The position numbers and the translations under genes are program-made. The notes under the pieces were generated by a model. It was not told the DNA's origin and did not search any database. It worked only from the letters and a program-made list of their open reading frames with translations. Positions 32,522 to 41,776 of a DNA stretch of 64,000 bases are shown here, piece after piece. Numbering within the stretch: position 1 is the stretch's first letter; each line of letters starts with the position of its first letter. Location: positions 310,001-374,000 of the forward strand of contig CAVSRU010000012.1 in the NCBI GenBank assembly GCA_963730535.1, read 5' to 3'. The DNA comes from DASSUW01 sp963730535 (lineage in GTDB: Bacteria > Actinomycetota > Thermoleophilia > Solirubrobacterales > Solirubrobacteraceae).

Positions 32522-33889
32522 TCAGAACACGTTGGCTTCGAGCCAGTCCGCCGCGAAGAACGCCACGAAGAACGGCGTGATCCCCCACATCAGCGGGTGG
32601 ACGTCCCGTACGCGGCCGACGGCCGCCATGACCACGACGTAGCTGATCACGCCGAGCCCGATCCCGGCGGCGATCGAGAACGTGAGCGGGATTCCGGCGA
32701 TCGTGAGGAAGGCCGGGATCGCGCTCTCCGGCGCCGTCCAGTTGATGTCGGCGACGATGCGGATCATGAGGTAGCCGACCATGACGAGCGCGGGTGCGAC
32801 CGCCGGGTGGATGAAGGTCTCCTCCCCCACCTGCACGTCCTGCCCCACGAGCGCGATGATCGGGACGAAGAAGATCGCGAGCACGAACCATCCGGCGGTG
32901 ACCAGCGACGCGAGGCCGGTGCGGGCGCCCTCCGCCACCCCGGCGCCGCTCTCCACGTAGGTCGTCACGCTCGAGGTGCCGAAGGCGCCGCCGAGCGCCG
33001 CCGAGCCCGAGTCGACCAGCAGCAGCCGGTCGGCGCGCGGGAGCCGGCCCTCGTCGTCGAGCATCCCGCCGGCGCGGCCCACGGCCACGGCGGTGCCGAT
33101 CGTGTCGAAGAAGTCGGTCATGAAGAGCGCGAAGATGACCGGGATCAGGGAGACGGCGAGCGCGTCGCCGAGCCATTCCGGGTCCAAGGCGTCGCCAATC
33201 GTGGAGAAGCCGTCGGACCCGGGTGCCTCGACCACGCCGTCCGGCCCGTCGAGGACCCCGAAGATCAACCCGAGCGCGGTGGCCGCGAAGACGCCGAGGA
33301 TGACCGCGCCCCTCACCCGGCGGGCGACGAGCACCGCCGCGACGAGCACGCCGGCCAGCGTGATCAGCGCCGGGCCGGACGTCAGGTCGCCGAGCCCGAT
33401 GCCGGTCGCCGGGTTGTTGACCACCACGCCGCCCTCGCGGAGCCCGACCAGGGTGATGAAGAGGCCGATGCCGACGCCGATCGACAACTTCAGCGTCAGC
33501 GGGACGGCCGCCATGATCGCCGTCCGCAGGCCGGCGAGGACGAGGATCACCGCGATCATGCCCTCGATGACCACGATCGCCATGCCCACCTGCCACGGCA
33601 GACCGCGCCCGAGCACGATGTCGAACGCCACGACGGCGTTGATGCCCAGCCCCGGAGCGAGCGCGAACGGCAGGTTGGTGGCGAGGGCCATCGCCGCCGT
33701 GCACACGGCCGCGGCGACCGCCGTGGCCACCGCCACGGCGTGGAACGGCATGCCGGCCGCGGACAGGATCGCGGGGTTGACGAAGAGGATGTAGCTCATC
33801 GTCAGGAACGTCGCCGTCCCGCCCAGCACCTCCGTCCGAGGGTTGGTCCCGCGCCGGCCGAGCTGGAAGCGCCTCTCGAGGAAAGCCAT
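32522..33889 (-). CDS. AzgA-like purine permease (NCS2 family)
   Basis: About 455 residues and some 12-14 helices. Family motifs: TEVLGGTATFLTMSYILFVN at the N-terminus, ALAPGLGINAVVAFDIV, FALFMTDFFDTIGTAVAVG and AFGTSSVTTYVESGAGVAEG. These match the adenine/guanine/hypoxanthine permeases rather than the uracil branch. ATG 33889 (MAFLERRFQLGRRG) is preferred over the longer frame. It is divergent from the uricase operon, so purine uptake and breakdown can be co-regulated from the 49-bp gap. Confidence 0.92.
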   Translation of the reverse strand: MAFLERRFQLGRRGTNPRTEVLGGTATFLTMSYILFVNPAILSAAGMPFHAVAVATAVAAAVCTAAMALATNLPFALAPGLGINAVVAFDIVLGRGLPWQVGMAIVVIEGMIAVILVLAGLRTAIMAAVPLTLKLSIGVGIGLFITLVGLREGGVVVNNPATGIGLGDLTSGPALITLAGVLVAAVLVARRVRGAVILGVFAATALGLIFGVLDGPDGVVEAPGSDGFSTIGDALDPEWLGDALAVSLIPVIFALFMTDFFDTIGTAVAVGRAGGMLDDEGRLPRADRLLLVDSGSAALGGAFGTSSVTTYVESGAGVAEGARTGLASLVTAGWFVLAIFFVPIIALVGQDVQVGEETFIHPAVAPALVMVGYLMIRIVADINWTAPESAIPAFLTIAGIPLTFSIAAGIGLGVISYVVVMAAVGRVRDVHPLMWGITPFFVAFFAADWLEANVF

Positions 33890-33938
33890 CGCGGCGCGAA
33901 AGTACCAGCGGCTCCGGCGGCTGGTTGAATCCAACGCC

Positions 33939-34418
33939 ATGGACGATCGCGACACGTTCGTGGAGCGTTACGGCCCCCTGTTCGAGCACTCGCCCTGGGT
34001 GGCCGAGGACGCGTGGGAGCACGGCCCGTTCGCCGACCGCGAGGCGCTGGCAGACGGCCTCGAACGCGCGATGTACGCGGCGCCCCGCGACCGCCAGCTC
34101 GCCCTCATCCGCGCCCATCCCGACCTCGCCGGCCGCGCCGCCGTCGAGGGCACGCTGACCGCCAGCTCGCAGCGCGAGCAGGCCGCCGCCGGGCTGGACC
34201 GCCTCAGCCCGGACGAGTACGAGGCCTTCACCAGCACGAACGCCGCCTACCGCGAGCGCTTCGGCTTCCCCTTCGTGGTCTGCGCGCGCGAGCACACCAA
34301 GGACACGATCCTGCGCACCGCCGCCGAGCGGCTCGACCACTCACCCGACGAGGAGGTCGACGTCGCGCTGGGAGAGATCGCCAAGATCGCGCGCCTGCGC
34401 CTGGGCGAGCTGCCATGA
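33939..34418 (+). CDS. uraD: 2-oxo-4-hydroxy-4-carboxy-5-ureidoimidazoline (OHCU) decarboxylase
   Basis: 159 residues from ATG 33939. The family features are FVERYGPLFEHSPWVAEDAW, IRAHPDLAG (the active-site histidine), SSQREQAAAGLDRL and NAAYRERFGFPFVVCAREHT. It carries out the last step from urate to S-allantoin. Its stop overlaps the uricase start (ATGA). First gene of the second half of the purine locus. Confidence 0.94.
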   Translation: MDDRDTFVERYGPLFEHSPWVAEDAWEHGPFADREALADGLERAMYAAPRDRQLALIRAHPDLAGRAAVEGTLTASSQREQAAAGLDRLSPDEYEAFTSTNAAYRERFGFPFVVCAREHTKDTILRTAAERLDHSPDEEVDVALGEIAKIARLRLGELP

Positions 34419-35197
34419 GGATCTCCTACGGCAAGCTGCGGGTGCCGGTGCACCGCATCGCGGGCGACGACGTGTTCGCCTGCGAGGTCGACGTCGAGGT
34501 TCTCGGCGACAACTTCGCGCCCGCCTACACGGAAGGCGACAACTCCTCCGTGGTGGCCACCGACACGATGAAGAACTTCATCCTGCGCGAGGCGCTCGGC
34601 TACGACGGCGACACCCTCGAGGGCTTCCTCGCCTACCTCGGCGACCGCCTGCTGGCCACCTACCCGGTCATGGAGGCCGTGCGCGTGAGCGGGCGCGAGC
34701 TGCGCTTCGACCGCCTCACCGGCAAGGTCTTCTCCCGCTCGGCCGACGACCACGCGGTGGCGAGAGTGGAGCTCGACCGCGACGGCGCGCGCGCCGTCCA
34801 GGCCGGCCGCCACGGGCTCCTGCTGCTCAAGTCGAGCGGCAGCGCGTTCACGCAGTTCGCGCGCGACGAGTACACGACGCTGCCGGAGCGCGGCGACCGC
34901 CCGCTGTTCATCCGCATGGACGTCGACTGGCGGTACGGCGAGCCCGACGCGCACGTCGATCCCGTCGCGGTGCGCGACCACCTCGCCGCCACGTTCGACG
35001 ACTTCGTCTCGGAGTCGATCCAGCACCTCGTCTACGAGATGGGGACCCGGCTGCTCGCCGACCACCCGGCGCTCGCCGAGGTCTCGTTCACGGCCGAGAA
35101 CCTCACCCGCGACCCCGTCGGCGAGGAGGACGGGCGCAGGGTGTACACCGACCCGTTCCCCGCCCAGGGGCTGATCACGCTGACCCTCACCCGATGA
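34415..35197 (+). CDS. Urate oxidase (uricase)
   Basis: 260 residues of tandem T-fold. Recognisable segments are ISYGKLRVPVHRI, TEGDNSSVVATDTMKNFIL (the catalytic threonine), FSRSADDHAVARVELD, LLLLKSSGSAFTQFARDEYT and ENLTRDP near the end. It oxidises urate to 5-hydroxyisourate without cofactor. It seems somewhat shorter than the roughly 290-320 residues of many characterised uricases; no internal frameshift is evident. It is coupled on both sides with uraD and uraH. Confidence 0.94.
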   Translation: MRISYGKLRVPVHRIAGDDVFACEVDVEVLGDNFAPAYTEGDNSSVVATDTMKNFILREALGYDGDTLEGFLAYLGDRLLATYPVMEAVRVSGRELRFDRLTGKVFSRSADDHAVARVELDRDGARAVQAGRHGLLLLKSSGSAFTQFARDEYTTLPERGDRPLFIRMDVDWRYGEPDAHVDPVAVRDHLAATFDDFVSESIQHLVYEMGTRLLADHPALAEVSFTAENLTRDPVGEEDGRRVYTDPFPAQGLITLTLTR

Positions 35198-35499
35198 GCC
35201 TCACCACCCACGTCCTCGACACGAAGAGCGGCGTCCCGGCCGCGGGCGTCGCAATCGAGCTGCGGCGCGACGGCGAGATGGCGCTGGCCGTCACGACGGA
35301 CGCCGACGGCCGCGCGCGGCTGCTGGACGAGACCACGCCCGGCGAGTACGAGCTCGTCTTCGCGGTCGGCGACTACTTCGGCGAGCGCGCCTTCCTCGAC
35401 CGCGTGCCGGTCCGCTTCAGGATCGCCGACCCGGACGCCCACTACCACGTGCCGCTGCTCGTCTCGCCCTGGTCCTACAGCACCTACCGCGGCAGTTGA
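35194..35499 (+). CDS. uraH: 5-hydroxyisourate hydrolase (transthyretin-like)
   Basis: 101 residues. The N-terminal LTTHVLDTKSGVPAAGVAIE holds the family histidine, the middle has TTDADGRARLL and the C-terminus ends PLLVSPWSYSTYRGS, the diagnostic YRGS tail. It hydrolyses 5-hydroxyisourate to OHCU. The start overlaps uricase by four bases and the stop overlaps the amidohydrolase TTG by four. Confidence 0.96.
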   Translation: MSLTTHVLDTKSGVPAAGVAIELRRDGEMALAVTTDADGRARLLDETTPGEYELVFAVGDYFGERAFLDRVPVRFRIADPDAHYHVPLLVSPWSYSTYRGS

Positions 35500-36617
35500 G
35501 CGACGCGAAGCGGGTCCTCGAGCGGTGCGCCGAGCTCGGCCGGATCAGCGAGGAGAGCGGCCGCCTCACCCGGCGCTTCGGGACGGAGGCCATGCGACAG
35601 GCGAACGCGCTCGTCGGCGGCTGGATGCGCGAGGCCGGCCTGACGGTCCGGGAGGACGAGGTCGGCAACCTGATCGGCCGCCGCGGCGAGGGCCGGCCGT
35701 TCGTCCTCGGCTCGCACCTCGACACCGTGCGCAACGCCGGGCGCTACGACGGCCCGCTCGGCGTGCTCGTCGCGCTCGCCGTGCTCGAGCGCGGCCACCC
35801 CCGTGTCCCGGTCGAGGTCGTCGGCTTCGCGGACGAGGAAGGGGTGCGGTTCGGCACCGCCTACCTCGGCTCGGCGGCGATGGCCGGGCGCTTCGACCCC
35901 TCGTGGCTCGCGCGCGTGGACGAGGACGGCGTCGCGCTCGGCGACCTCGTCGCCGGCCCGGCCGCCCCCGCCGAGCCACCGCTCGGCTACGCCGAGGTCC
36001 ACATCGAGCAGGGGCCCGAGCTCGAGCGGCTGGGCGAGCCGCTCGGCGTCGTGACCGCGATCGCCGGCCAGAGCCACGCCGCGGTGACGTTCGTCGGCCA
36101 GGCCGGGCACGCGGGCACGGTCCCGATGGGCTCCCGCCGCGACGCGCTCGCCGGCGCCGCCGAGTGGGTGCTCGAGGTGGAGCGCGCCGGCCCGGTGGCG
36201 ACCGTCGGGGCGCTCGACGTCGACCCCGGCGCGCGCAACGTGATCCCCGGCGCGGCGACGATGACGCTCGACGTGCGCGACGGGGACGACGACGTGCGGC
36301 GCGCCGCGGTCGCCGACCTGCGCACTCGCGCGGAGGAGATCGCCGGCCGCCGCGGGCTCGACGTGCGGTGGGAGGACCTGGCCGACGTGCCCGCCGTGCC
36401 CATGGACGAGCGCCTGACCGCGCTGCTCGGCGACGATCTGCCGCACCTCGTGAGCGGCGCCGGGCACGACGCGGGGATGATGGCCTCGGTCGCCCCCGCC
36501 GCGATGCTCTTCGTCCGCTGCCGTGGCGGCATCAGCCACCACCCCGACGAGTCGGTCGAGGAGGCCGACGTCGCGGCCGCCCTCGACGCGCTCGAGCGCT
36601 TCCTGCGTGCCCTCTGA
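35496..36617 (+). CDS. allC: Allantoate amidohydrolase/N-carbamoylase-type M20 hydrolase
   Basis: 373 residues from TTG 35496. M20 metal motifs: GSHLDTVRNAGRYDGPLGVL, GFADEEGVRFG, EVHIEQGPELE, GQAGHAGTVPMGSRRDAL and a C-terminal CRGGISHHPDESV. Sequence and position after uraH favour allantoate amidohydrolase over other hydantoin-pathway carbamoylases. It would release ammonia from allantoate. The TTG start is set by the overlap with uraH, and the 3' end overlaps allantoinase by 11 bp. Confidence 0.88.
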   Translation: MSDAKRVLERCAELGRISEESGRLTRRFGTEAMRQANALVGGWMREAGLTVREDEVGNLIGRRGEGRPFVLGSHLDTVRNAGRYDGPLGVLVALAVLERGHPRVPVEVVGFADEEGVRFGTAYLGSAAMAGRFDPSWLARVDEDGVALGDLVAGPAAPAEPPLGYAEVHIEQGPELERLGEPLGVVTAIAGQSHAAVTFVGQAGHAGTVPMGSRRDALAGAAEWVLEVERAGPVATVGALDVDPGARNVIPGAATMTLDVRDGDDDVRRAAVADLRTRAEEIAGRRGLDVRWEDLADVPAVPMDERLTALLGDDLPHLVSGAGHDAGMMASVAPAAMLFVRCRGGISHHPDESVEEADVAAALDALERFLRAL

Positions 36618-37888
36618 CCTGCTCATCCGCGGCGGCAGGGTGGTGCTCCCGGGCGTCGGGCCGGTCGAGGCCGACGTGGCGATCAGCGGTGAGGCGATCG
36701 AGGCGATCGGCCCCGAGCTGCCGGCGGCCCGCGAGGAGCTCGACGCCCGCGGCCTGCACGTGCTGCCCGGCGTGATCGACGCCCACGTGCACTTCAACGA
36801 GCCGGGCCGCACCGACTGGGAGGGCTGGGACACCGGCACCCGGGCGCTCGCGGCCGGCGGCGCGACCGCGTGCATCGAGATGCCGCTCAACGCGCACCCG
36901 CCGACGACGGACGCCGCCGCCTTCGACGCCAAGGTCGCCGCCGCCCGGGCGTCGGCGCACGTCGACTTCGCGCTCTGGGGCGGCCTCGTGCCCGGTGCGG
37001 GGCTGGAGGAGCTGGCCGAGCGCGGGGTGGTCGGCTTCAAGGCCTTCATGTGCGACAGCGGGATCGACGACTTCCCGGCGGTCGACCTCGACACCCTCGG
37101 CGAGGGCATGCGGCGGGCGGCGAAGCTCGGCCTCCCGGTGGCCGTCCATGCGGAGAGCCCGAGGCGCCTGCGCAAAGCCCGCCGGCACCGGCTGGCGCGA
37201 CTTCGTCGCCTCGCGGCCGGTCGAGGCCGAGCTCGAGGCGATCGCCGACGCGCTCTCGCTCGCCGGGGAGACCGGCTGCTCGCTGCACGTCGTGCACGTC
37301 TCGAGCGGCGAGGGCGTCGAGCTGGTCGCCCGCGCCCGCGGGGTCGACGCCACCTGCGAGACCTGCCCCCACTACCTCACGCTCACCGAGGATGACCTCG
37401 AGACGCTCGGCACCCGCGCCAAGTGCGCCCCGCCGCTGCGCCCGGCGCGCGAGCGCGAGGCGCTCTGGCGGCACCTGGAGGCCGGCCGCATCAAGCTCGT
37501 CGCCTCCGACCACTCGCCCTGCCCGCCGGCGATGAAGGAGGGCGCCTTCACCGACGCCTGGGGCGGCATCGCCGGCTGCCAGTCGCTGCTCCAGCTCGTG
37601 CTCGAGCGCCTCGCCCCGGCCGCCGCGGCCGCGGTCACCTCGGCCAACGTCGCCGCCCGCTTCTCCCTCCCGAAGGCCCGCCTACAGCCGGGCGCGGACG
37701 CCGACCTCGTGCTGATCGACCTGCGCGAGCGGCACGCCCCCGAGCTGCACGACCGCCATCGCCTGAGCCCGTTCGCCGGCCGCCCGCTCACCGGGCGCGT
37801 CGTGCGCACGCTCGTCCGCGGCACGACCGTCTACCGCGACGGCCGCATCGTGGCCGAGCCACTCGGACGCCTCCTCACCCCGATCTAG
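36607..37888 (+). CDS. allB: Allantoinase (frameshifted)
   Basis: About 427 residues from GTG 36607. Cyclic amidohydrolase motifs: GVIDAHVHFNEPGRTDWEGW, GGATACIEMPLNAHPPT, VGFKAFMCDSG (the carbamylated lysine), PVAVHAES, LHVVHVSSGEGVEL and VASDHSPCPP. The frame shifts near 37150-37190, where HAES should be followed by an EAL-type segment and AGTGWRDFVASRPVEAE; the DNA has extra C residues in short C runs. Both parts are otherwise intact. It hydrolyses allantoin to allantoate. Confidence 0.88.
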
Positions 37889-37891
37889 GGC

Positions 37892-37961
37892 CTATTGAAC
37901 AATCCCGGTACACCTGCTGCGGGGTATCCGCCCATCAGGCGGACCGATCATTGTTCAACAG
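37892..37961. promoter_or_regulatory. Inverted repeats upstream of DUF3830 gene
   Basis: CTATTGAACAAT (37892-37903) is complementary to ATTGTTCAACAG (37950-37961) with one mismatch, and TCCGCC-CATCA-GGCGGA (37927-37943) lies between. Each outer arm is itself close to the palindrome ATTGNNCAAT, which resembles GntR-type operators. The AT-rich arms stand out. The site lies between allantoinase and the DUF3830/solute-binding genes and may control the latter. Confidence 0.5.
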
Positions 37962-37976
37962 ACCCAAAGGACCCGC

Positions 37977-38387
37977 ATGAGCGACCTGCGCATCACCGCC
38001 GGACCCTTCACCTTCGGCGCCGACTGGGTCGCGGACGCACCCAAGACGTGCGAGGCGTTCGCCGCCCTGCTCCCGTTCCGCAACAAGGTCATCCACGTGC
38101 GCTGGAGCGGCGAGTCGGCCTGGATCCCGCTCGGTGACATGGAGACCCACGTCACCTTCGAGAACCACACGAGCCACCCCGCGCCGGGCGAGGTCCTGCT
38201 CTACCCGGGCGGCTACTCCGAGACCGAGATCCTCTTCCCGTACGGCGGCACCTGCTTCTCGAGCATCCTCGGCCAGCTCGCCGGCAACCACTTCCTGACC
38301 GTGACGGAGGGCCGCGAGCACCTGCGCGAGCTGGGGCGGCTCGTGCTCTGGGAGGGCGCGCAGGACATCGAGTTCGATCGCGCCTGA
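37977..38387 (+). CDS. DUF3830-family protein
   Basis: 136 residues beginning MSDLRITAGPFTFGADWVAD. The family features are FAALLPFRNKVIHVRWSGES, LYPGGYSETEILFPYG and FSSILGQLAGNHFLTV. DUF3830 proteins have a cyclophilin-like barrel and often lie beside amide, hydantoin or purine catabolic enzymes and transporters; no reaction is established. AAAGGACCCGC precedes the ATG. Its place here supports a role in handling a ring-opened purine product. Confidence 0.85.
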   Translation: MSDLRITAGPFTFGADWVADAPKTCEAFAALLPFRNKVIHVRWSGESAWIPLGDMETHVTFENHTSHPAPGEVLLYPGGYSETEILFPYGGTCFSSILGQLAGNHFLTVTEGREHLRELGRLVLWEGAQDIEFDRA

Positions 38388-38480
38388 GTGTTACCTGCTC
38401 ACCGCGAGGTGCGCATGTCGGTCGCGCCGTCTCGCCCAGCGACTACCCTGCGCCGCAACTTCTAGGGGAGGTCGAATCGA

Positions 38481-40235
38481 ATGAGACGGGTGGCATTGGC
38501 CTTGGCGGCTGCGTTCGCCTTGGCGCTCACGGGGTGCGGCGGCGACGACTCGGAGTCCGAGGAGAGCGCCGGGCAGGAGAGCGCGCCGGCGCAGCAGGCG
38601 AAGAAGGGCGGCGACCTGACGGTGCTCTACGCCGCGGACGTCGACAAGATCGACCCGGGCGTGACGTACTACCAGTACGGCTTCCTCGTCGCCTACGCGA
38701 CCCAGCGCCCGCTCTACTCCTTCAAGCCCGACGACGCGATCAACCCGGAGCCCGACCTCGCCGAGGGCCCGCCGGAGATCTCCGAGGACGGCAAGACCGT
38801 CACGGTGAAGATCCGGCCCGGCGTGAAGTTCAGCCCGCCGGTGGACCGGGAGGTGACCTCGGACGACGTCGCCTACGCGATCGAGCGCGGCTTCACCAAG
38901 GAAGTCGCGAACCCGTACGTCGGCGCGTACATGGCCGACCTCGAGGGCCTCAAGGCGTTCCAGGACGGGAAGGCCGACAGCATCGCCGGCATCACGACGC
39001 CGGACGACCAGACGGTCGTCTTCAAGCTCACCAAGGGTCGCGGCGCGCTGCTGGCCGGCACGCTGGCGCTTCCCGTGTCGGCGCCCGTGCCGCGCGAGTA
39101 CGCGAAGAAGTTCGACGCCAAGCTGCCGACCCAGTACGGCCAGAACCAGGTGTCGACCGGCCCGTACATGATCGAGAACAACGCCGAGGGCAAGGCGACC
39201 GGCTACAAGCCGGGCGTCGAGATCAAGCTCGTGCGCAACCCGAACTGGGACGCCTCGACCGACTACAAGCCCGCCTACCTGGACTCGATCACGATCAAGC
39301 AGGGCTCCGAGCCGGAGGTCGCCTCGCGGCAGATCCTCGACGGCTCGAAGATGCTCTCGGGTGACTTCCAGCTCCCGCCGACGATCCTGCGCTCGGTCTC
39401 ACAGGGCGACCAGAAGGACCAGCTCGTCACCACGCCGCCGACTGGCCGCTACCGCTACATCGCGCTCAACACGCGCGTGGAGCCGTTCGACAACCCCGAC
39501 GTGCGGCGCGCGATCGTCGCCGCGTTCGACCGCAACGCGCTGCGCCAGGCGTTCGGCGGCGCGCTCGTGGGCGACATTCCGACGCACTTCATCCCGCCCG
39601 GCCAGCCGGGCTTCGACGAGGCGGGCGGCGAGGCCGGCCCGGGCGTCGACTTCCTGGCCAAGCCGGAGGGCGACATGGCCCTGGCGGCGGAGTACATGAA
39701 GAAGGCCGGCTTCGCGTCGGGCAAGTACGACGGCGGCAAGACGTTCTCCGGCGTCTCCGACAACGCGACGGTGCAGGCGCAGGTCGGCGAGGTCGCCGTC
39801 GCGCAGTTCGAGAAGCTCGGCTTCAAGGTCGACATGAAGTTCGTCACGCGCGACTCCATGTACACGAAGTTCTGCCAGGTGCCGGGCAACCAGCCCGACG
39901 TCTGCCCGAGCGTGGGCTGGCTGAAGGACTTCGCGGACGCGGAGACGCTGCTCGGGCCGGTGTTCAACGGCAAGAACATCCTCGACGAGGGGAACTCGAA
40001 CTTCTCGCTCCTCGACGAGCCCGAGCTCAACAAGATGATGGACGAGGCGGAGTTGGTCACCGACCCCGAGGAGCGCAGCAAGGCGTGGGGCGAGATCGAC
40101 AAGGCGATCACCGAGGCGGCCCCGGGCATCCCGTACCTGTGGGACAAGCAGCCGATGCTGCGCTCGAAGGACGTGAACGCCGCGGTCAGCCAGTCGAACG
40201 CGTCGTTCGACCTGACGTTCACCTCGGTCCAGTAG
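38481..40235 (+). CDS. ABC transporter solute-binding lipoprotein (family 5)
   Basis: 584 residues. A lipoprotein signal (MRRVALALAAAFALALTGCG, cysteine in LTGC) is followed by an acidic linker and an SBP_bac_5 (peptide/nickel/opine) domain: LTVLYAADVDKIDPGVTYYQ, GVKFSPPVDREVTSDDVAYA, RYRYIALNTRVEPFDNPDVR and RRAIVAAFDRNALRQAFGGA. GGGGAGGT precedes the ATG. No permease or ATPase gene follows; the next gene is convergent pyruvate kinase. It may deliver purine-derived or amide compounds to components encoded elsewhere. Confidence 0.92.
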   Translation: MRRVALALAAAFALALTGCGGDDSESEESAGQESAPAQQAKKGGDLTVLYAADVDKIDPGVTYYQYGFLVAYATQRPLYSFKPDDAINPEPDLAEGPPEISEDGKTVTVKIRPGVKFSPPVDREVTSDDVAYAIERGFTKEVANPYVGAYMADLEGLKAFQDGKADSIAGITTPDDQTVVFKLTKGRGALLAGTLALPVSAPVPREYAKKFDAKLPTQYGQNQVSTGPYMIENNAEGKATGYKPGVEIKLVRNPNWDASTDYKPAYLDSITIKQGSEPEVASRQILDGSKMLSGDFQLPPTILRSVSQGDQKDQLVTTPPTGRYRYIALNTRVEPFDNPDVRRAIVAAFDRNALRQAFGGALVGDIPTHFIPPGQPGFDEAGGEAGPGVDFLAKPEGDMALAAEYMKKAGFASGKYDGGKTFSGVSDNATVQAQVGEVAVAQFEKLGFKVDMKFVTRDSMYTKFCQVPGNQPDVCPSVGWLKDFADAETLLGPVFNGKNILDEGNSNFSLLDEPELNKMMDEAELVTDPEERSKAWGEIDKAITEAAPGIPYLWDKQPMLRSKDVNAAVSQSNASFDLTFTSVQ

Positions 40236-40245
40236 CCGGCTCCAA

Positions 40246-40276
40246 CCGTCGTGCGGGCAGTCCGCCCGCACGACGG
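40246..40276. terminator. Bidirectional terminator hairpin
   Basis: CCGTCGTGCGGGC-AGTCC-GCCCGCACGACGG: a perfect 13-bp stem with a five-base loop between the convergent solute-binding protein and pyruvate kinase genes. There is no U-tract, as usual in high-GC actinobacteria. Confidence 0.85.
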
Positions 40277-40289
40277 TGCCGCCGTCCAT

Positions 40290-41693
40290 CTACGGGATCT
40301 CGCGCACCATGATGAGGTTGGTGGCGCCCGGCGTCCCCGTCTGGCGCCCCGCCGTCAGCACGACGCCGGAGCCGCTCGGGATGCCCGCGAAGTCGCGCGC
40401 CGTCTCGAGCGCCATGTCGATCATGTCGTCGACGGTGTCAGCGACCCCCATCATCGTCGGATAGACGCCCCATTCGAGCGTGAGCTGGTTGGCCACTCGC
40501 GGCTCGTGTGCGGGGGCGATGATCGGGAACCGCTGCCGGTACTTCGAAACCGCGCGCGGCGCGCCGCCGGTCGAGGTGGGGACGACGAGGGCGCTGGCCC
40601 CGAGCTCGCCCGCGAGGTTGACGGCGGCGTGCATGACGGCCCCGGCCGCCGACTCGGGCTCGACATCGACCGCCCGGCCGTGGATGACCGGAAAGGCTTC
40701 GGCGGCCTCGGCGATCTCGGCCATTGTCGTGACGGCCTCGACGGGATAGCTGCCCACGCTCGTCTCGGCCGAGAGCATGACCGCCGAGGTGCCGTCGATC
40801 ACGGCGTTGGCCACGTCGGTGGCCTCGGCGCGGGTCGGCTCGGGCGACTGGATCATCGACTCCAGCATCTGCGTCGCGGTGATGACGAGCTTCCCGGCCT
40901 GGGTGGCGCGGAAGATCGTGTCCTTCTGCATCAGCGGGACGTGGGAGACCCCCGCCTCGACCCCGTAGTCGCCGCGCGCCACCATCACGCCGTTGGCGAC
41001 GCCGATGATCTCGTCGAGCCGCTCGTAGGCCTCGACCTTCTCGATCTTCGCGATCGTGCGGGCCAGGGAGCCGAGGTCTCGCAGGCGCTGCGCCAGCTCC
41101 TCGATGTCCTGCGCGGAGCGGACGAAGGAGAGCGCGACGAAGTCGGCGCCGAGGGCGACGGCGGTCTCGAGGTCCTCGGCGTCCTTCTCGGTGATCGCGG
41201 GCAGCTCCGGGCGGGCGTGCGTGACGTTGATGCCCTTGCGGGGGGCGAGCCTGCCGGGTGAGATCGTGCGGCAGTCGACCTCGCCGTCGCGGATGGCCTC
41301 GACGGCGAAGCGCGGCACGCCGTCCCCGATCACGATCTGGCTGCGCTCGGTGACGAGGCGCGAGAAGCCCTCGAAGTCGACCAGCACGCGCCCCGGGCCG
41401 GGGTCGCGCTCCGCGAACGTGACCTGGTCGCCGGGCTCCATGACCCGCTCGGAGGTGTCCTTGGAGAGACGCAGCTTGGGGCCCTGGAGGTCGAACAGGA
41501 GGCCGAGCGGGCGACCGCAGCGCTCAGCCGCGGCGCGGACGTCGGCGGCACGCCGCTTGAGGGCCTCGGCATCCCCGTGCGAGCAGTTCAGCCGAGCGCA
41601 GTCCATGCCCGCCGCTACGAGACGATCGAGGACGCCGGGGGCGTCGGTTGCGGGACCCAGCGTTGCGACGATCTTCGTGCGCCGTTCGAGCAT
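40290..41693 (-). CDS. pyk: Pyruvate kinase
   Basis: 467 residues. It starts RRTKIVATLGPATD with MDCARLNCSHGD. Catalytic regions are FDLQGPKLRL, GADFVALSFVRSAQDIEEL, TIAKIEKVEAYERLDEII, MVARGDYGVEAG and VITATQMLESMI followed by TRAEATDVANAV. The canonical ARGDLGVE is ARGDYGVE here, and the lysine-rich segment reads VPLMQKDTIFRATQAGKLV; both are modest departures. A C-terminal allosteric domain is present. It transfers phosphate from PEP to ADP in glycolysis. Confidence 0.95.
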   Translation of the reverse strand: MLERRTKIVATLGPATDAPGVLDRLVAAGMDCARLNCSHGDAEALKRRAADVRAAAERCGRPLGLLFDLQGPKLRLSKDTSERVMEPGDQVTFAERDPGPGRVLVDFEGFSRLVTERSQIVIGDGVPRFAVEAIRDGEVDCRTISPGRLAPRKGINVTHARPELPAITEKDAEDLETAVALGADFVALSFVRSAQDIEELAQRLRDLGSLARTIAKIEKVEAYERLDEIIGVANGVMVARGDYGVEAGVSHVPLMQKDTIFRATQAGKLVITATQMLESMIQSPEPTRAEATDVANAVIDGTSAVMLSAETSVGSYPVEAVTTMAEIAEAAEAFPVIHGRAVDVEPESAAGAVMHAAVNLAGELGASALVVPTSTGGAPRAVSKYRQRFPIIAPAHEPRVANQLTLEWGVYPTMMGVADTVDDMIDMALETARDFAGIPSGSGVVLTAGRQTGTPGATNLIMVREIP

Positions 41694-41776
41694 GCGCAGG
41701 AGTGTCCCAAGATCGCGTGTGAATTGGCACTTGGCGCGTATCCCCTGTCACAGGTTGCCTGGCAGCGTGTGCGGCC

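Noticed and set aside
37892..37961. Riboswitch (purine or guanidine type) in the allantoin operon
   Set aside because: The inverted repeats are short and match no riboswitch consensus I know; an operator is simpler.
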